This document shows, one piece after another, positions 1 through 7,600 of a stretch of 13,339 bases of DNA. The notes beneath the pieces were generated by a model. It saw only the letters and a program-made list of their open reading frames with translations, ran no database searches and was not told the DNA's origin. The position numbers were made by a program, and so were the translations under genes. How positions within the stretch are numbered: the stretch's first letter is position 1; each line of letters begins with the position of its first letter. Origin of the DNA: Anaerolineaceae bacterium UBA5311 (GTDB taxonomy: Bacteria > Chloroflexota > Anaerolineae > Anaerolineales > Anaerolineaceae); contig DHRN01000047.1 of assembly GCA_002411175.1 (NCBI GenBank), forward strand, positions 3,792-17,130, written 5' to 3'.

Positions 1-38
1 AATCCGCCGTACACAATGATCACACACTACGGCGGATT
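1..38. repeat. Perfect inverted repeat (hairpin) at window edge
   Basis: Positions 1-11 (aatccgccgta) are exactly complementary to 28-38 (tacggcggatt), giving an 11-bp stem with a 16-base loop. No T-run follows on the plus strand (gagggggatc follows), so it is not a plus-strand intrinsic terminator as seen here. It could be a terminator for a minus-strand transcript leaving the window, or an operator or interspersed palindrome. The bases left of position 1 would decide. Confidence 0.5.
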
Positions 39-89
39 GAGGGGGATCAACATCCACGTCACACCAATGTCACAACCCTCTCAATACAC

Positions 90-149
90 GGCTTCGCCGG
101 TACAGACGTCTCGCCCTACGGCTGTTCTCGGGACGGCATGGCAGCCGTC
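90..149 (-). repeat. Dispersed intergenic repeat, copy 1
   Basis: The reverse complement of 97-120 matches 8673-8696 with one mismatch in 24 bases. The adjoining ggcttcgcc (90-98) reappears inverted as ggcgaagcc at 8657-8665, and gggacggcatggcagcc (130-146) reappears at 8694-8710 with one change. The modules are the same but their order and orientation differ, so this is a mosaic of short repeats rather than one intact element. The 3' part also holds its own palindrome, gacggc/gccgtc (132-137 and 144-149). The rest of 1-239 shows no gene that I can support. Confidence 0.6.
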
Positions 150-239
150 TCCAAATTGAGAATTCCTGATGTTGGATGGAAAGCGGCACGAACTGCGTTT
201 CCCAGAGTAAAATTAGGAAAAAAGTTATAAAGGTAGCTT

Positions 240-1385
240 ATGCAATACAGAAATTTTGGCAAGACTGGATTCAAACCCTCTGCCCTGGGGTTTGGCTGTA
301 TGCGTTTTCCGCAATTGCCATGTGAAGAAAACCAGATCGATGAAGCTGAAGCAACACGGATGGTTCGCCACGCGATCGACCAGGGTGTCAATTATGTGGA
401 CAATGCCTGGTCTTACCACCAGGGTAAGAGTGAGCCCCTTCTGGGAAAGATCCTCCAGGATGGCTACCGCGAAAAGGTTGCCCTGGCGACCAAAATGCCC
501 TCCTGGCTGATTAAAAAAAGTGAAGATTTTGATTATTACTTTTCACAACAACTGGAACGTCTGCAAACTGACCACATTGATTTTTATCTGCTGCATACGA
601 TGAACCAGGGTTATTGGGACAATTATCTCAACCTTAAGGTCTTCGATTGGGCAGAGAAACAAATCGCTGAAGGCAAAATCCGGCACCTTGGGTTTTCTTT
701 CCACGATGATTTTTCGGTTTTCGAAACCATCATCAACGGTTACGACCATTGGGATTTTTGCCAAATCCAGTACAACTACATGGACACCGACTACCAGGCT
801 GGCGAATGCGGACTAAAGTTAGCTGCTGATAAGGGGTTGGGCGTGGTGATTATGGAACCGCTCAAAGGAGGGAAACTGGCAATTGAAACGCCGCCAGAAG
901 CGGTGAAACATGTTTTGGAACGTGCGGACCCACCGCGCAAACCAGCCGATTGGGCGCTGCAGTGGCTCTGGAATCAACCTGAAGTTGGCGTGGTGCTTTC
1001 GGGCATGTCGACCTTTGAACAGGTGGAACAAAACCTTGCCAGCGCAAGCAGCTCCGGAGTGGGCAGCCTCACGGCAGATGAGGTGAAACTCGTCGAAGAC
1101 ATGCGCGCTGCCTGGGAGGGGTTGGCACCGGTTGCCTGCACCCACTGCGAATATTGCCTGCCTTGCCCCAGCGATGTATTAATCCCGCAAATATTCGAAA
1201 TCTACAACAATTCAGTTATGTATAACCTGGGTGAGCGGGGTAAACGCATGTATCAACATCAAATCCCTGAAGGTAGCCGGGCGGATGCCTGCATCGAATG
1301 CGGATCTTGTGAAGACTTGTGTCCGCAGCATCTGACCATTATTGAATATCTCAAAGATGCGCATGCATACCTGAAAGAAGCATAA
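240..1385 (+). CDS. Aldo/keto reductase with C-terminal 4Fe-4S ferredoxin-like domain
   Basis: 381 residues, a typical length for the aldo/keto reductases that carry an iron-sulfur tail (COG1453-like). Residues 1-280 form the AKR barrel. The N-terminal FGKTGFKPSALGFGCMR motif is clear, and the expected catalytic tetrad is visible as Asp54, Tyr59 (in DNAWSYHQGKSE), Lys85 (ATKMP) and His119 (LLHT). The C-terminal part has two cysteine clusters: Cys300, 303, 306, 309-Pro and Cys351, 354, 357, 361-Pro, the arrangement of two [4Fe-4S] clusters. Family knowledge suggests a cytoplasmic NAD(P)H- or ferredoxin-linked oxidoreductase; the substrate cannot be told from sequence. A weak AAAGG ribosome site precedes the ATG. 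The next gene starts 5 bases after the stop, so the two are probably co-transcribed. Confidence 0.93.
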   Translation: MQYRNFGKTGFKPSALGFGCMRFPQLPCEENQIDEAEATRMVRHAIDQGVNYVDNAWSYHQGKSEPLLGKILQDGYREKVALATKMPSWLIKKSEDFDYYFSQQLERLQTDHIDFYLLHTMNQGYWDNYLNLKVFDWAEKQIAEGKIRHLGFSFHDDFSVFETIINGYDHWDFCQIQYNYMDTDYQAGECGLKLAADKGLGVVIMEPLKGGKLAIETPPEAVKHVLERADPPRKPADWALQWLWNQPEVGVVLSGMSTFEQVEQNLASASSSGVGSLTADEVKLVEDMRAAWEGLAPVACTHCEYCLPCPSDVLIPQIFEIYNNSVMYNLGERGKRMYQHQIPEGSRADACIECGSCEDLCPQHLTIIEYLKDAHAYLKEA

Positions 1386-1390
1386 AGAGC

Positions 1391-2221
1391 GTGATTGAAG
1401 AAGAAAAAATTCAGGCTGAAGAACACAACGTCAGGGAAAATGATCGAGCCTGGATCATCGCCCTGGCGATCCTGCTGGCAGCGCTGCTGGCGACCTGGCT
1501 ATGGATGACCCCTGTTGGTTGGTGGGAAAAGATCCACCTCCTGGGATACGCGGTATGCCATCAGATTGAGGAACGCAGTTTTTTTTACCACAATCTGCAG
1601 TCTCCGCTTTGTGCCCGCTGTACCGGTATGTACCTTGGCGGGATGCTCGCTATTGGCTACCAGGTCTGGCAGGGGCGCAAGGGTCGTTTCCCTCCTGCCT
1701 GGGTCATGATTATGCTGGGAGGGCTGTTTATCTGGTTTGGGATTGATGGGCTCAACTCTTTTCTGCACTTTTTTCCTGGTTTTGCGCAAGGATACCAACC
1801 CTCCAACCTCTTTCGACTGATCACCGGTACCGGAGTAGGGCTGGGAATCGGGGCGATCCTGACTCCCCTCTTCAACCAGACTGCCTGGGCAGACTGGATC
1901 AATCGCAGTTTCTTTGAGAAATGGTATAGCTTTCCCATCCTGCTTTTATTGGCAGCCTTGATGGTGGCAGGCGTGTACAGCCAGCATCCGGTAATCCTCC
2001 TTCCGGCAATGGTGATTTCGGGTTTGAGCGTCGTTTTTTTGCTCAGCAGCCTGCATACCGTGCTCGCATTGATGCTAACCAGAAGAAGCAACCTCCAGCT
2101 GACCTGGAGGCAAATGATGCTGCCCCTGCTAATTGGTTTAAACGTGGCTTTTGTTCAAATTTTGGTCACCAGTTTGCTAAGGTTCCTGCTTACCGGCACC
2201 TGGGATGCGCTGCACCTGTGA
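1391..2221 (+). CDS. DUF2085 family integral membrane protein
   Basis: 276 residues starting at GTG 1391; no ATG lies in frame near the start, and GAAAGAAG at 1373-1380, inside the end of the reductase gene, may serve as ribosome site. The diagnostic DUF2085 signature is present: Cys56-His57-Gln, then Arg-Ser-Phe, then Cys74-Ala-Arg-Cys77-Thr-Gly-Met-Tyr-Leu-Gly. The conserved Cys/His residues follow the first membrane segment and could bind a metal, though no function is established for the family. About seven hydrophobic segments are seen (roughly residues 21-39, 80-93, 103-121, 139-157, 177-195, 200-228 and 241-267). The charged N-terminus (IEEEKIQAEEHNVREND) is likely cytoplasmic. It lies 5 bases downstream of the Fe-S reductase, suggesting a linked redox or membrane role, but that is inference. 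Confidence 0.88.
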   Translation: MIEEEKIQAEEHNVRENDRAWIIALAILLAALLATWLWMTPVGWWEKIHLLGYAVCHQIEERSFFYHNLQSPLCARCTGMYLGGMLAIGYQVWQGRKGRFPPAWVMIMLGGLFIWFGIDGLNSFLHFFPGFAQGYQPSNLFRLITGTGVGLGIGAILTPLFNQTAWADWINRSFFEKWYSFPILLLLAALMVAGVYSQHPVILLPAMVISGLSVVFLLSSLHTVLALMLTRRSNLQLTWRQMMLPLLIGLNVAFVQILVTSLLRFLLTGTWDALHL

Positions 2222-2251
2222 TAATCTAAGGTTTGTGTTCGCATTCCAGAC

Positions 2252-2257
2252 TATAAT
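2252..2257 (+). promoter_or_regulatory. Possible -10 box for the DUF4126 gene
   Basis: A consensus TATAAT lies in the 77-base gap between the DUF2085 stop and the DUF4126 start, 42 bases before the ATG. No good -35 box is found at 16-18 bases spacing; TTGTGT at 2233-2238 is too close. A small hairpin (tcggaa 2266-2271 with ttccga 2280-2285) sits between this box and the ribosome site. This could give the downstream genes their own promoter, but support is weak. Confidence 0.25.
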
Positions 2258-2298
2258 TATCGCAATCGGAACCTGTTTTTTCCGACTTAAGGAGCGGT

Positions 2299-2886
2299 AT
2301 GACAGAAATTATCAGTGGTGTATTAGGCGCGTTTGGTCTCTCGGCATCTGCAGGACTAAATGCCTATATCCCGTTATTTGTCGTCTCGATTTTGGCGAAA
2401 TTCACAAACCTGATCGAGCTTGCTGAACCCTGGAGCGCATTGGAGAGTTGGTGGACTATCGGGGTTCTTTTGGCTCTTGGCGTCGTTGAGATAGTTGCCG
2501 ATAAGGTGCCGGTTGTAGATCATGTAAATGATGCTGTTCAGACGTTTATTCGCCCGATTGCCGGCGCGATTTTATTTGCAGCAAGCGCGCAAACGATCAC
2601 AGAGATCAACCCCGTGTTGGCTATGATTTGCGGATTGCTGGTTGCAGGGTCGGTTCACGCGGCGAAATCAATTATTGCCCGTCCAATTATTGAAGCGAGC
2701 ACAGCCGGCGTGGGGACGCCGGTTATCAGCACGGTTGAGGACATTTTAGTGACAATCATCTCGGTTTTAGCAGTGGTTTTGCCGCTGTTGATGCTCATTA
2801 TTATGATTATGATCTTCTGGTGGGTAGCCAGGCTGGTTAAAAAAATAAAAACCAGGCGAATCCAACCAGTCGATTCGGACTTATAA
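2299..2886 (+). CDS. DUF4126 family membrane protein
   Basis: 195 residues, with a strong ribosome site AAGGAG at 2289-2294, four bases before the ATG. The family pattern is clear: an N-terminal GAFGLSASAGLNAYIPLF segment, the middle motif VVEIVADKVPVVDHVNDAVQTFIRPIAGAI (residues about 63-91), and a Gly-rich helix with HAAKSIIARP. The C-terminal segment of about 25 hydrophobic residues ends in a basic tail (VARLVKKIKTRR), consistent with a cytoplasmic end. DUF4126 proteins are multi-pass inner-membrane proteins of unknown function. The next gene begins 18 bases downstream with its own ribosome site, so they probably share a transcript. Confidence 0.9.
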   Translation: MTEIISGVLGAFGLSASAGLNAYIPLFVVSILAKFTNLIELAEPWSALESWWTIGVLLALGVVEIVADKVPVVDHVNDAVQTFIRPIAGAILFAASAQTITEINPVLAMICGLLVAGSVHAAKSIIARPIIEASTAGVGTPVISTVEDILVTIISVLAVVLPLLMLIIMIMIFWWVARLVKKIKTRRIQPVDSDL

Positions 2887-2904
2887 TTTCCTCTGGAGAA
2901 ATCA

Positions 2905-3142
2905 ATGTCCGCTCTTCATGTAAATCATCAGAGGGATGAAACCCGAACATCCGGCTGGGCAATCTCCAGCCTGTTCGCTGGAATTTGTAATTATATTGGA
3001 TTTACAATAATTGGAGCAGTGGCAGCACCAATCGCGGGCTGCATCGGCAAATTTGATATCGAGAACAGGCGGGATCATGCTCGGATGGGTCGGAATTGGT
3101 TTGCCCATCCTGCAGTTCTGCCTTGCCATCCTGAAGAATTGA
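2905..3142 (+). pseudogene. Small DUF4190-like membrane protein gene, broken by one extra base
   Basis: A good ribosome site (GGAG 2895-2898, six bases from ATG 2905) starts a frame reading RTSGWAISSLFAGICNYIG and then KFDIEN, the usual start of DUF4190-type proteins with two membrane helices. After about 3066 the frame reads non-membrane sequence and runs to a stop at about 3151-3153. One frame over, 3068-3142 reads GGIMLGWVGIGLPILQFCLA and ends ILKN-stop, the expected last helix. Removing one G at 3068-3069 gives a single 78-residue protein with IENSGIMLGW across the joint, which fits the family's Ser-Gly turn. The joined stop lies just ahead of the next gene's ribosome site. It may be a sequencing or assembly error, a recent mutation, or less likely frameshifting. 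Confidence 0.72.
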
Positions 3143-3155
3143 AAGGAATTTGACT

Positions 3156-3695
3156 ATGAATGACGAAGAATATTTAGAACCAAAAAATGACGAGTGGAAT
3201 GACGCTCCCGGGTTTGAATCCAGCCCTCCCCAGGAGGAACTGCCTCCCAGGGCGCCTGCCTATGGGTCGCTTGAAGAATTGGAGCGTTTAAAGGCTTACA
3301 AGGAACCTGCTCAACCCGAAGTTCACCCCCAGCCTGAGGATGAGCAGTTTTCGTCGGAATCGGAATTCACTTCTGAGCCAACGCCGGCTGAGCGACCGGC
3401 TGCAACTATTTTCGATCCGGTGCTCGACGAGAGTGAACCGTATTCGGCAGCTTATCCTCAGGAGCCAGCCTTGAGCGATGTTCCTGATTATCGCAAGCCT
3501 GCCCGGACGGTTTTCGACCAGCCACCGACTGCAAAGAACAAAAACAGGGGATGGATCATCGCATTGATCGTGCTCCTGGTGCTCTGTTTGTGTGTAATGA
3601 TCGTGTGTGTGGTTGTGTTTTTCATGCTTGCCAGCGGAGATTGGGAGATTCAATGGACCTACCAGCTGATGAATCAGGCGATCAGTTTGATGTAG
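3156..3695 (+). CDS. Acidic Pro-rich protein with one C-terminal membrane anchor, unknown function
   Basis: 179 residues from ATG 3156, chosen because AAAGGA at 3143-3148 is well spaced; a TTG at 3150 in the same frame would add two residues but sits too close to that site. Residues 1-130 are rich in Glu, Asp, Pro and Ser, with no recognisable fold, and look disordered. Two similar short motifs occur, ATIFDP (about 85-90) and RTVFDQ (about 119-124). After the basic KNKNRG turn, one strongly hydrophobic segment (about 132-159) is followed by a 20-residue tail. With no signal peptide and a basic stretch before the helix, the acidic part is probably cytoplasmic, so this is close to a tail-anchored layout. 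It is the last gene of the plus-strand cluster. I do not recognise a family. Confidence 0.8.
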   Translation: MNDEEYLEPKNDEWNDAPGFESSPPQEELPPRAPAYGSLEELERLKAYKEPAQPEVHPQPEDEQFSSESEFTSEPTPAERPAATIFDPVLDESEPYSAAYPQEPALSDVPDYRKPARTVFDQPPTAKNKNRGWIIALIVLLVLCLCVMIVCVVVFFMLASGDWEIQWTYQLMNQAISLM

Positions 3696-3713
3696 TCCAG
3701 GCAAAAGTTATTG

Positions 3714-3743
3714 AAACAGGCTGGCAACTGCCGGCCTGTTTTT
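3714..3743 (+). terminator. Intrinsic terminator of the plus-strand cluster
   Basis: AAACAGGC (3714-3721) pairs perfectly with GCCTGTTT (3734-3741), with a further GGC/GCC pairing possible inside the loop, and T's run to 3743. It lies 19 bases after the last plus-strand stop codon, between convergent genes. On the minus strand the stem is followed only by TTTCAATAAC, so it may also stop the thi operon, but less efficiently. I see no better minus-strand terminator in 3744-3800. Confidence 0.8.
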
Positions 3744-3800
3744 ATTGGTAATCCTGCGCAGAGAAAAGAAAGCGAGCCCGGTTTGCCCAGGGTGTTTGCG

Positions 3801-4850
3801 TTATGGGGCGGTTCCCAAAAGCGGCAGGCATTGCAGGGTGGATTGTGACCATGCGAGGGAGAGGGGTTGGTTGATCTCAAAATCTTCTTGGGAGTGGACC
3901 TGCAAGAGGGTGCTGCCGACCAGAACCTCCAGCCGGTAATAATCACCCTGGAAGACGCTGTCCCGCACCACTGCGCGTAGGTGACCGGGGAGGCTGGTCG
4001 CCCTCTCGCCGAGCAGGGCGTCCTGTGGGCGCAAAAGCAGCATGCACTGCGTGCCAGGCGCTAATTCAGCTGGAACCGCCAATTCAAGCGTACTTAGTTC
4101 AGTCTCAACCTGGTTGGAAGCTATCACCCTGCCCGGGACGAGGTTGCCAAGCCCCAAAAACGAAGCGACCCAGGCGTTGGCTGGCTGCTTAAAGACCATT
4201 TCAGGCGCGCCTTTCTGCACCATCCGCCCTTCATTCAAGAGCAGCAGACGGTCAGCCAGCGCGAACGCTTCTTCCTGGTCGTGGGTTACGTAGATTACGG
4301 GTTTCTTGCTATCATGAAGGCGCTTGCGCAAGTCTTTGAGCAATTCGGTGCGCAGATTGTGATCAAGCGCACCCAAAGGTTCGTCCAGCATCAACAAACA
4401 CGGGTCAGGCGCGAGGGCGCGCGCCAGGGCAACCCGCTGTTGTTCGCCTCCGGATAATTCGATTACCGATCGGTTGGCAAATTCCTGCATGTGAATAGTG
4501 GCGAGTGCTTTTTCAACCGAAGCGTCAATTTCCGCCTTGGAACGACCAGCCATACGCGGCCCAAAGGCAACGTTTTCGGCGACAGTGCGGTGAGGGAAGA
4601 GGGCGTAATCCTGGAACATCAGCCCAAAACCGCGTTGATGGGTGGACTTTTGGGTGTAATCAAGGTTATTCCAAAACACTCTCCCTGATTTTGGCTCTTC
4701 CAGACCGGCAATGATACGCAGCATGGTGCTTTTGCCGCTTCCCGAAGAACCCAACAGGCAAACAAGTTCGCCTTGACGCACTTCAAATGAGATGCCTTTG
4801 AGCAAGGGTTTGCCATCGTAATCTTTATAAATCTCTTCAACACGTAACAT
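3801..4850 (-). CDS. thiQ: ABC transporter ATPase, thiamine importer (ThiQ-like, with TOBE domain)
   Basis: 349 residues. All nucleotide-binding motifs are intact: Walker A GSSGSGKST (34-42), Q-loop Gln80, signature LSGGEQQRV (132-140), Walker B CLLMLDEP with Asp156 and Glu157, and switch His190 in VTHDQEEA. Residues about 235-349 form a C-terminal extension of TOBE type, as in the PotA/FbpC/MalK group. The enterobacterial ThiQ is only about 230 residues and lacks it, so by itself this ATPase could be annotated as a spermidine/putrescine or iron(III) transporter. The binding-protein gene, the kinase gene and the TPP riboswitch of the same operon make thiamine the best substrate. The ATG overlaps the permease stop as TGATG, with GAGGAG eight bases upstream, so translation is probably coupled. 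Confidence 0.88.
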   Translation of the reverse strand: MLRVEEIYKDYDGKPLLKGISFEVRQGELVCLLGSSGSGKSTMLRIIAGLEEPKSGRVFWNNLDYTQKSTHQRGFGLMFQDYALFPHRTVAENVAFGPRMAGRSKAEIDASVEKALATIHMQEFANRSVIELSGGEQQRVALARALAPDPCLLMLDEPLGALDHNLRTELLKDLRKRLHDSKKPVIYVTHDQEEAFALADRLLLLNEGRMVQKGAPEMVFKQPANAWVASFLGLGNLVPGRVIASNQVETELSTLELAVPAELAPGTQCMLLLRPQDALLGERATSLPGHLRAVVRDSVFQGDYYRLEVLVGSTLLQVHSQEDFEINQPLSLAWSQSTLQCLPLLGTAP

Positions 4851-6538
4851 CAGAATAACTCCTCACCGGGAAGGCGGATTTTTTCGATCAACAGGCTGCC
4901 GGCAGCGCTGGTTAATAACAGCAGCGTGGACATCGCCAATGCCTGCCCGTAATTGAGCGCGCCCGGTTGGGAAATATAACGGTAGATCAATACTGGGATG
5001 GTCGGTGTCTGTGGGCTGCTCAAAAAACTCGACGCGCCAAACTCGCCCAGCGAGATGGTGAAAGAGAATGCCAGGCTGACAATGATTGAGCGCAGTAAAA
5101 CAGGGAAGTCAACCTCCCTGAAAACTTTCCACGGCTTTGCGCCCATCACACGGGCAACTTCGCGCAGCGAATTCGGGATTCCCAGGATTGCAGGCAGGAT
5201 TGTGCGGATGGCGAAAGGCAGCGCGATCAGCGAGTGGGCGATGGGAATTAACATCGGGAAAGGTCCACTGTTCCAGGGAGACCGGTTGAAGGTTATCAAA
5301 AAGCCCAAACCAAGGATGACCGCGCTGGCTCCCAACGGAAGCATGAATAAAGGCTCAAGCCAACGTGTGAATTTGCCGGATGAAGCCAGCGCATAAGCAG
5401 ATACAAGCCCGAGCGAGGTAGCAATCAGCATGGTCAGCAGCGAAAAAACCAGCGAGTTGCGCACAGCCGCGAGTGGGTTGGCATAGAATATTGACCCGGT
5501 CCGGTTTTGGAAAAGCTCACTGTAATAGCGAAAAGTCAGCCCGGTCTCAATTTCACCGCGTTCTCCGCGAGTTGCCTCGAAGGTGACCAGTGAACGCGAA
5601 ACCAGGCTCAGAATCGGGGTGACAAACAGGATAATCACCAGCAAACTGAGCAGAACAATGGTTAGTTTTTGCAACCTGGTCTTCGGTTTTACCAGCGTAT
5701 TGCGTTCGCTGCTGAGGGCGGCTTTGCCATAGCGAGGGTTATTAACCTGGTTCTGCAGCAGTGTGATTATCAATGTGAAGGCAAGCTGTACGATCGAGAG
5801 CAAACCAGCCATGGGCAGGTTGAGGCGGTTCATCGCCTGGTTGTAGATTTCCACTTCCATCGTGGCGTATTGCGGTCCACCCAGCATTAACACCACCCCA
5901 AAACTGGTGAAGTCGAAAAGGAATACCAACAAAGCTGCGCCGAGAATGGAGGGCATCAGCAGGGGAAATGAAACTTCTTTGAAGACACGCCACGAGTTGG
6001 CGCCGAGCACGCGGGCGGCTTCATCGTAGTGCGGATTTAGGCGGGTCAGGGCGTTTCCGACCATGCGGATAACAATCGATGTGTTGTAAAAGACATGCGC
6101 CAGCAGAATCGCAGACAGGCTGTTTAGCAGATTGATCGGTTGGCTGGAGAGGTTGAAAAGGTTCATCAGGAGGATGTTCAACCAGCCTCTCGGACCAATG
6201 AGCGTGTTGAACGCTGTGGCAACCACAACTGTCGGCAGGATGAAGGGTAACAAGCTGACAGTGCGTAAACCTTTGCGACCCGGAAAGTCAAAGCGGGCAA
6301 AGAGGTAGGCAGCGGGCAATCCGATCAACAGGGTAAGCAGAGTTGAGAGAAACGCCTGCCAGAGCGTAAAGCCCAGGGGTCGGGTGAGCAGATCCCAGCT
6401 GAAGAATTGCCATCCCTGGTTGAAACGCTCAGAAAATACCTGCCTGAAAATTGCCAGCAGCGGCTGGTAAAAGAAAAACAGCAGGAAGGCGAGTGGAAGC
6501 AACCACAACAGCCAGGCGCGAGACCCTGTACGCCGCAT
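4850..6538 (-). CDS. thiP: Fused two-domain ABC permease, thiamine importer (ThiP-like)
   Basis: 562 residues with two complete permease halves in one chain, as in ThiP and FbpB proteins. Each half carries the cytoplasmic EAA loop that docks on the ATPase: EAARVLGANSWRVFKEV starting at Glu173, and EVARVMGAKPWKVFREV starting at Glu460. About twelve hydrophobic segments are seen, six per half, separated by a polar linker at about residues 262-290. It forms the membrane channel of the importer, two EAA loops for two copies of the ATPase. It starts six bases after the binding-protein stop, with GAGG overlapping the end of that gene, and overlaps the ATPase start by one base. Gene order and the riboswitch support thiamine as substrate rather than iron. 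Confidence 0.9.
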   Translation of the reverse strand: MRRTGSRAWLLWLLPLAFLLFFFYQPLLAIFRQVFSERFNQGWQFFSWDLLTRPLGFTLWQAFLSTLLTLLIGLPAAYLFARFDFPGRKGLRTVSLLPFILPTVVVATAFNTLIGPRGWLNILLMNLFNLSSQPINLLNSLSAILLAHVFYNTSIVIRMVGNALTRLNPHYDEAARVLGANSWRVFKEVSFPLLMPSILGAALLVFLFDFTSFGVVLMLGGPQYATMEVEIYNQAMNRLNLPMAGLLSIVQLAFTLIITLLQNQVNNPRYGKAALSSERNTLVKPKTRLQKLTIVLLSLLVIILFVTPILSLVSRSLVTFEATRGERGEIETGLTFRYYSELFQNRTGSIFYANPLAAVRNSLVFSLLTMLIATSLGLVSAYALASSGKFTRWLEPLFMLPLGASAVILGLGFLITFNRSPWNSGPFPMLIPIAHSLIALPFAIRTILPAILGIPNSLREVARVMGAKPWKVFREVDFPVLLRSIIVSLAFSFTISLGEFGASSFLSSPQTPTIPVLIYRYISQPGALNYGQALAMSTLLLLTSAAGSLLIEKIRLPGEELF

Positions 6539-6544
6539 TCCAGT

Positions 6545-7600
6545 TTACCTCAGCATAAGAGTGGTCCACTCGTTCACCCAGCGATCGCGGTTAGCCGCAA
6601 CCAGGGCAGAATTAAGCGCGCCGACAGTTTCAGGGATCTGGCTTGCAATCACAAAATCTTCAGGCAACACGGCTTCGGGCAACACCGGATAGACAAACAT
6701 TTGCAGGGGCAGATCTTCCTGGAACTCTTTACTCAACAAGAAGTCGATGAACTTTTCAGCCAGGTCGCGGTTGGCTGTGTTTTTGAGGATACCGGCGAAC
6801 TCCACCTGGCGCCAGCACATGCCCGGAGCAACCAGCGATGCGGTTGGCGCTTCTGTAAGCTCAGTCTCGGCAAAAATCAATTCAGCAGGCGGGCTGGAAG
6901 CATACGAAACCACCATTGGCTGTGGACCTCTGCCGGAAGAACCGGAAAAGTTCGTGTAGTAAGCCGTCTCCCAGTCCGAAACGACGGTAACATCGTTCTC
7001 TTTCATCGCCTGCCACCAATCAAGCCAGGCATCTTCGCCAAACTCAGCGATCGTTGCGAGCATAAATGACAATCCGGGTGAGCTGGTTGCCGGGTTTTGC
7101 ACGACCAATAAACCCTGGTATTTCGGGTTGGTCAGGTCCCGAAGGGAGCCAGGCAGTTCAAGTCCCCTGTCAGAAAACCAGGCTTTGTCGTAATTGATAC
7201 AAACATCGCCATAATCGACAGGAACCACATTGAACATCGGATCATGCTTGAATTCGTCGGGAATGTTTTGCAGGGCAGCTGGTTGAAAGGGCTCAAACAA
7301 ATCTTGTTCCAGGGCGCGGGACAAGAAGGTGTTATCGAGACCATAAAAAACATCCGCTTCAGGGGTCTCGTTGTTGACTGAGGTGAGGATGAGCCGATTG
7401 AGGGCAGATCCGGTGTCACCCCCCTGGATGAAGACGATACTGGCATTGTTCGTTTCCTCAAAAGCGCTGATGAGCTCCGCTGAGACGGAAAAACTGTCGT
7501 GGGTGATGACCGTCAGGGTTTGGGCACCGTTTGTGGCTGGCTGGCAAGCAGCTGCCAGCAAAACAAAAACAAACAGCGAGAAGATCAATTTCTTATTCAT
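6545..7600 (-). CDS. thiB: Thiamine ABC transporter substrate-binding lipoprotein (ThiB-like)
   Basis: 351 residues. The N-terminus MNKKLIFSLFVFVLLAAAC is a lipoprotein signal with lipid-modified Cys19, so the protein is tethered outside the membrane. The mature start TLTVITHDSFSVS and then the ADVFYGLDNTFLSRAL block, the NPATSSPGLSFML block and the MVVSYASSPPAE block match the ThiB family order well (the enterobacterial ThiB has TVYTYDSF, ADVVLGLDN, DPRTSTPG and LVLSYTTSPA at the same places). It captures thiamine, or its phosphates, and delivers it to the permease. The ATG overlaps the end of the kinase gene by eight bases (ATGAATAA), with GAGAGG seven bases upstream. A generic iron- or phosphonate-binding protein is the alternative, but the GLDN block and the operon favour thiamine. 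Confidence 0.91.
   Translation of the reverse strand: MNKKLIFSLFVFVLLAAACQPATNGAQTLTVITHDSFSVSAELISAFEETNNASIVFIQGGDTGSALNRLILTSVNNETPEADVFYGLDNTFLSRALEQDLFEPFQPAALQNIPDEFKHDPMFNVVPVDYGDVCINYDKAWFSDRGLELPGSLRDLTNPKYQGLLVVQNPATSSPGLSFMLATIAEFGEDAWLDWWQAMKENDVTVVSDWETAYYTNFSGSSGRGPQPMVVSYASSPPAELIFAETELTEAPTASLVAPGMCWRQVEFAGILKNTANRDLAEKFIDFLLSKEFQEDLPLQMFVYPVLPEAVLPEDFVIASQIPETVGALNSALVAANRDRWVNEWTTLMLR

Noticed and set aside
1..38. Plus-strand intrinsic terminator of an upstream gene
   Set aside because: The perfect stem is followed by gaggggg and not by T's, so only the inverted repeat itself is reported.
2266..2285. Hairpin tcggaa/ttccga as a terminator after the DUF2085 gene
   Set aside because: The T's lie in the loop and none follow the stem; it is short and sits just before the next ribosome site.
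6407..7069. 220-residue plus-strand open frame
   Set aside because: Overlaps the well-supported permease and binding-protein genes on the other strand and shows no family features.
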